Shown piece by piece: positions 41,520 to 42,502 of a DNA stretch of 42,502 nt. Each line of letters opens with the position of its first letter. The stretch's first letter is position 1. The DNA is from Venenivibrio stagnispumantis. Lineage in GTDB: Bacteria > Aquificota > Aquificia > Aquificales > Hydrogenothermaceae. The notes under the pieces were generated by a model. It did no database searches. It was not told the origin of the DNA and saw only the letters and a list, made by a program, of their open reading frames with translations. The stretch covers positions 1-42,502 of the forward strand of contig NZ_FXTX01000014.1 in assembly GCF_900182795.1 (NCBI RefSeq), written 5' to 3'. A program made the position numbers and the translations under genes.

Positions 41520-42374
41520 ATGGAAAAATATTTTTTTGTAAAATCACACGGGCTTGGGAATGATTATATAGTTATGGATGGAGAAAAAATAGATTTTGAG
41601 ATTACTCCGGATTTTATAAAAAAAATATGTGATGTTCATTATGGTGTAGGTTCAGACGGATTACTTTTAAGATATTCTTCAAAAGTTGCTGATGCTAAGA
41701 TAAGAATATTTAATCCTGATGGTTCAGAAGCAGAAAAAAGCGGAAATGGACTTAGAATATTTGCTAAATTTTTATATGATTATGGATATGTAAAAAAAGA
41801 TAGATTTTATATAGAAACAAAAACAGATATAGTAGAAGCATTTATAGAAAAATCTGAAAATAATAAAGCAAAAATAATAACCATAGATATGGGAAAAGCT
41901 AATTTTAAATCAAAAGAAATTCCGGTTAATATTGATAAAGAAGAATGCCTTGGAGAAAAGGTTATTTTTAAGGATAAAGAGTTTGAAATAAATTGCGTAT
42001 CTGTAGGAAATCCCCATTGTGTAATTATAAGAGAGAATTTAGATGAAAATGAGATAAAAGAATACGGAGCTATTATAGAAAATGCACCAATTTTCCCAAA
42101 CAGAATAAATGTCCAATTTGCAAAACCAATAGATAGAAATAATGTCAAGATTTTAATGTGGGAAAGAGGAGCAGGTTTTACATACGCTTCCGGAAGTTCT
42201 TCCTGTGCGGTTGCTTCTGTCTTGTATAAAAAAGGTTTAATAAATAAAGATGTAAATATTCACATGCCCGGTGGAACTTTAAAAATATCAATATCAGAAG
42301 ATTGGAAAATAAAAATGACCGGAGAAGTTAAAGAAATATGCACCGGATATTTAAGTGATGAATTTTTTTATTAA
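41520..42374 (+). CDS. dapF: DapF-family epimerase homologue lacking both catalytic cysteines
   Basis: A 284-aa protein of the diaminopimelate epimerase fold: KSHGLGNDYIVMDG at the start, VHYGVGSDGLLL, FNPDGSEAEKSGNGLRIF and WERGAGFTYASGSSSCAVAS. Classical DapF uses two cysteines, in CGNG and ACGTG. Here both are Ser: Ser74 in KSGNGLR and Ser224 in ASGSSSC (Cys229 is the later non-catalytic position). It may be a paralogous subfamily with a different substrate or a base-pair variant mechanism, so the dapF label is provisional. It has a strong AGGAGG and lies 21 nt after the HigA-like gene. Confidence 0.8.
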   Translation: MEKYFFVKSHGLGNDYIVMDGEKIDFEITPDFIKKICDVHYGVGSDGLLLRYSSKVADAKIRIFNPDGSEAEKSGNGLRIFAKFLYDYGYVKKDRFYIETKTDIVEAFIEKSENNKAKIITIDMGKANFKSKEIPVNIDKEECLGEKVIFKDKEFEINCVSVGNPHCVIIRENLDENEIKEYGAIIENAPIFPNRINVQFAKPIDRNNVKILMWERGAGFTYASGSSSCAVASVLYKKGLINKDVNIHMPGGTLKISISEDWKIKMTGEVKEICTGYLSDEFFY

Positions 42375-42502
42375 AAATTTTATAAGTTTGTTTGAATATG
42401 TTTAGTAATACCAAAACCATTATAAAATTACCCCAATAAAGCATTTTTAATATAAGGGAAAAATGTAAGATTTTTTAACTTTTCCATAGAAAATGTGTTC
42501 AA
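42375..42502. other. Non-coding right end
   Basis: AT-rich sequence after the dapF-like gene. I see no reading frame with a start and ribosome-binding site, no hairpin terminator and no repeat. Confidence 0.5.

Noticed and set aside
1-42502. CRISPR arrays, rRNA or tRNA genes
   Set aside because: No regularly spaced repeats and no cloverleaf with TTCGA arm were seen other than the tRNA-like part of tmRNA.

Overview
The window looks like a chromosomal stretch of an AT-rich, Gram-negative thermophile of the Aquificales, most likely Hydrogenothermaceae and close to Sulfurihydrogenibium. This is inference from gene content and style. Protein genes are very AT-rich with frequent TTG and GTG starts, while the tmRNA gene is strikingly GC-rich, as in thermophiles. 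Outer-membrane biogenesis genes (lptD, lpxB, an LptF/LptG permease, a heptose kinase) show a lipopolysaccharide-containing outer membrane. A futalosine-type menaquinone gene and citramalate synthase fit an autotroph. No tRNA, rRNA or CRISPR array was recognised.

Layout. 1-660: a terminator, a decayed transposase and a tiny FeoB-associated-type protein on +. 726-6049 (minus): lptD, queA, DUF2905, rluD, hemE. 6434-8198 (+): proB, nfi. 8170-12528 (minus): two CorC/HlyC-type membrane proteins, a lone oligopeptide-type ABC ATPase and epmA. 12541-13168: rplU-rpmA with terminator and promoter. 13222-13566: ssrA (tmRNA). 13578-16704: PAP2 phosphatase, membrane-anchored PHP protein, nitronate monooxygenase-like protein and an unknown protein. 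16868-19276: a two-gene accessory cassette of unknown function, comprising a putative nuclease-like membrane protein and a glycine-zipper membrane protein. 19520-25100: DUF4149, ndk, Nudix, lpxB, tonB, a His-tailed mini-ORF, an LptF/LptG permease, mraY. 25118-29729: SPOUT methyltransferase, cimA, hisF, Toprim protein, a receiver protein lacking the phospho-Asp, mqnD. 29813-34493: rluA-type synthase, DUF4416, a truncated moaC, a beta-carbonic anhydrase split by a stop codon, hpt, a HepT/MntA module, a GNAT protein, a thioredoxin-like remnant and two unknowns. 34505-41015: purQ-purS, heptose kinase, argC, rpsI-rplM, hpf, rpoN, pyrF. 41145-42374 (+): an orphan HigA-like antitoxin and a DapF homologue lacking both catalytic cysteines.

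How it fits together. Most of the minus strand is long, tightly packed, often overlapping operons of housekeeping genes mixed without clear pathway logic, as is usual in Aquificales. Credible sigma-70-type promoters were read before hemE, proB, rplU, ssrA, ndk, mqnD, rplM and pyrF. Four hairpin terminators were read.

The most notable observations are: the nuclease-like/glycine-zipper cassette; the Ser/Ser DapF paralogue; two genes whose complete reading frames contain no ATG, GTG or TTG at the proper place (ATT/ATA starts or a TA-repeat slip); a local cluster of decaying genes at 31.1-33.9 kb; and roughly tenfold over-representation of CCGG in an otherwise very AT-rich sequence.
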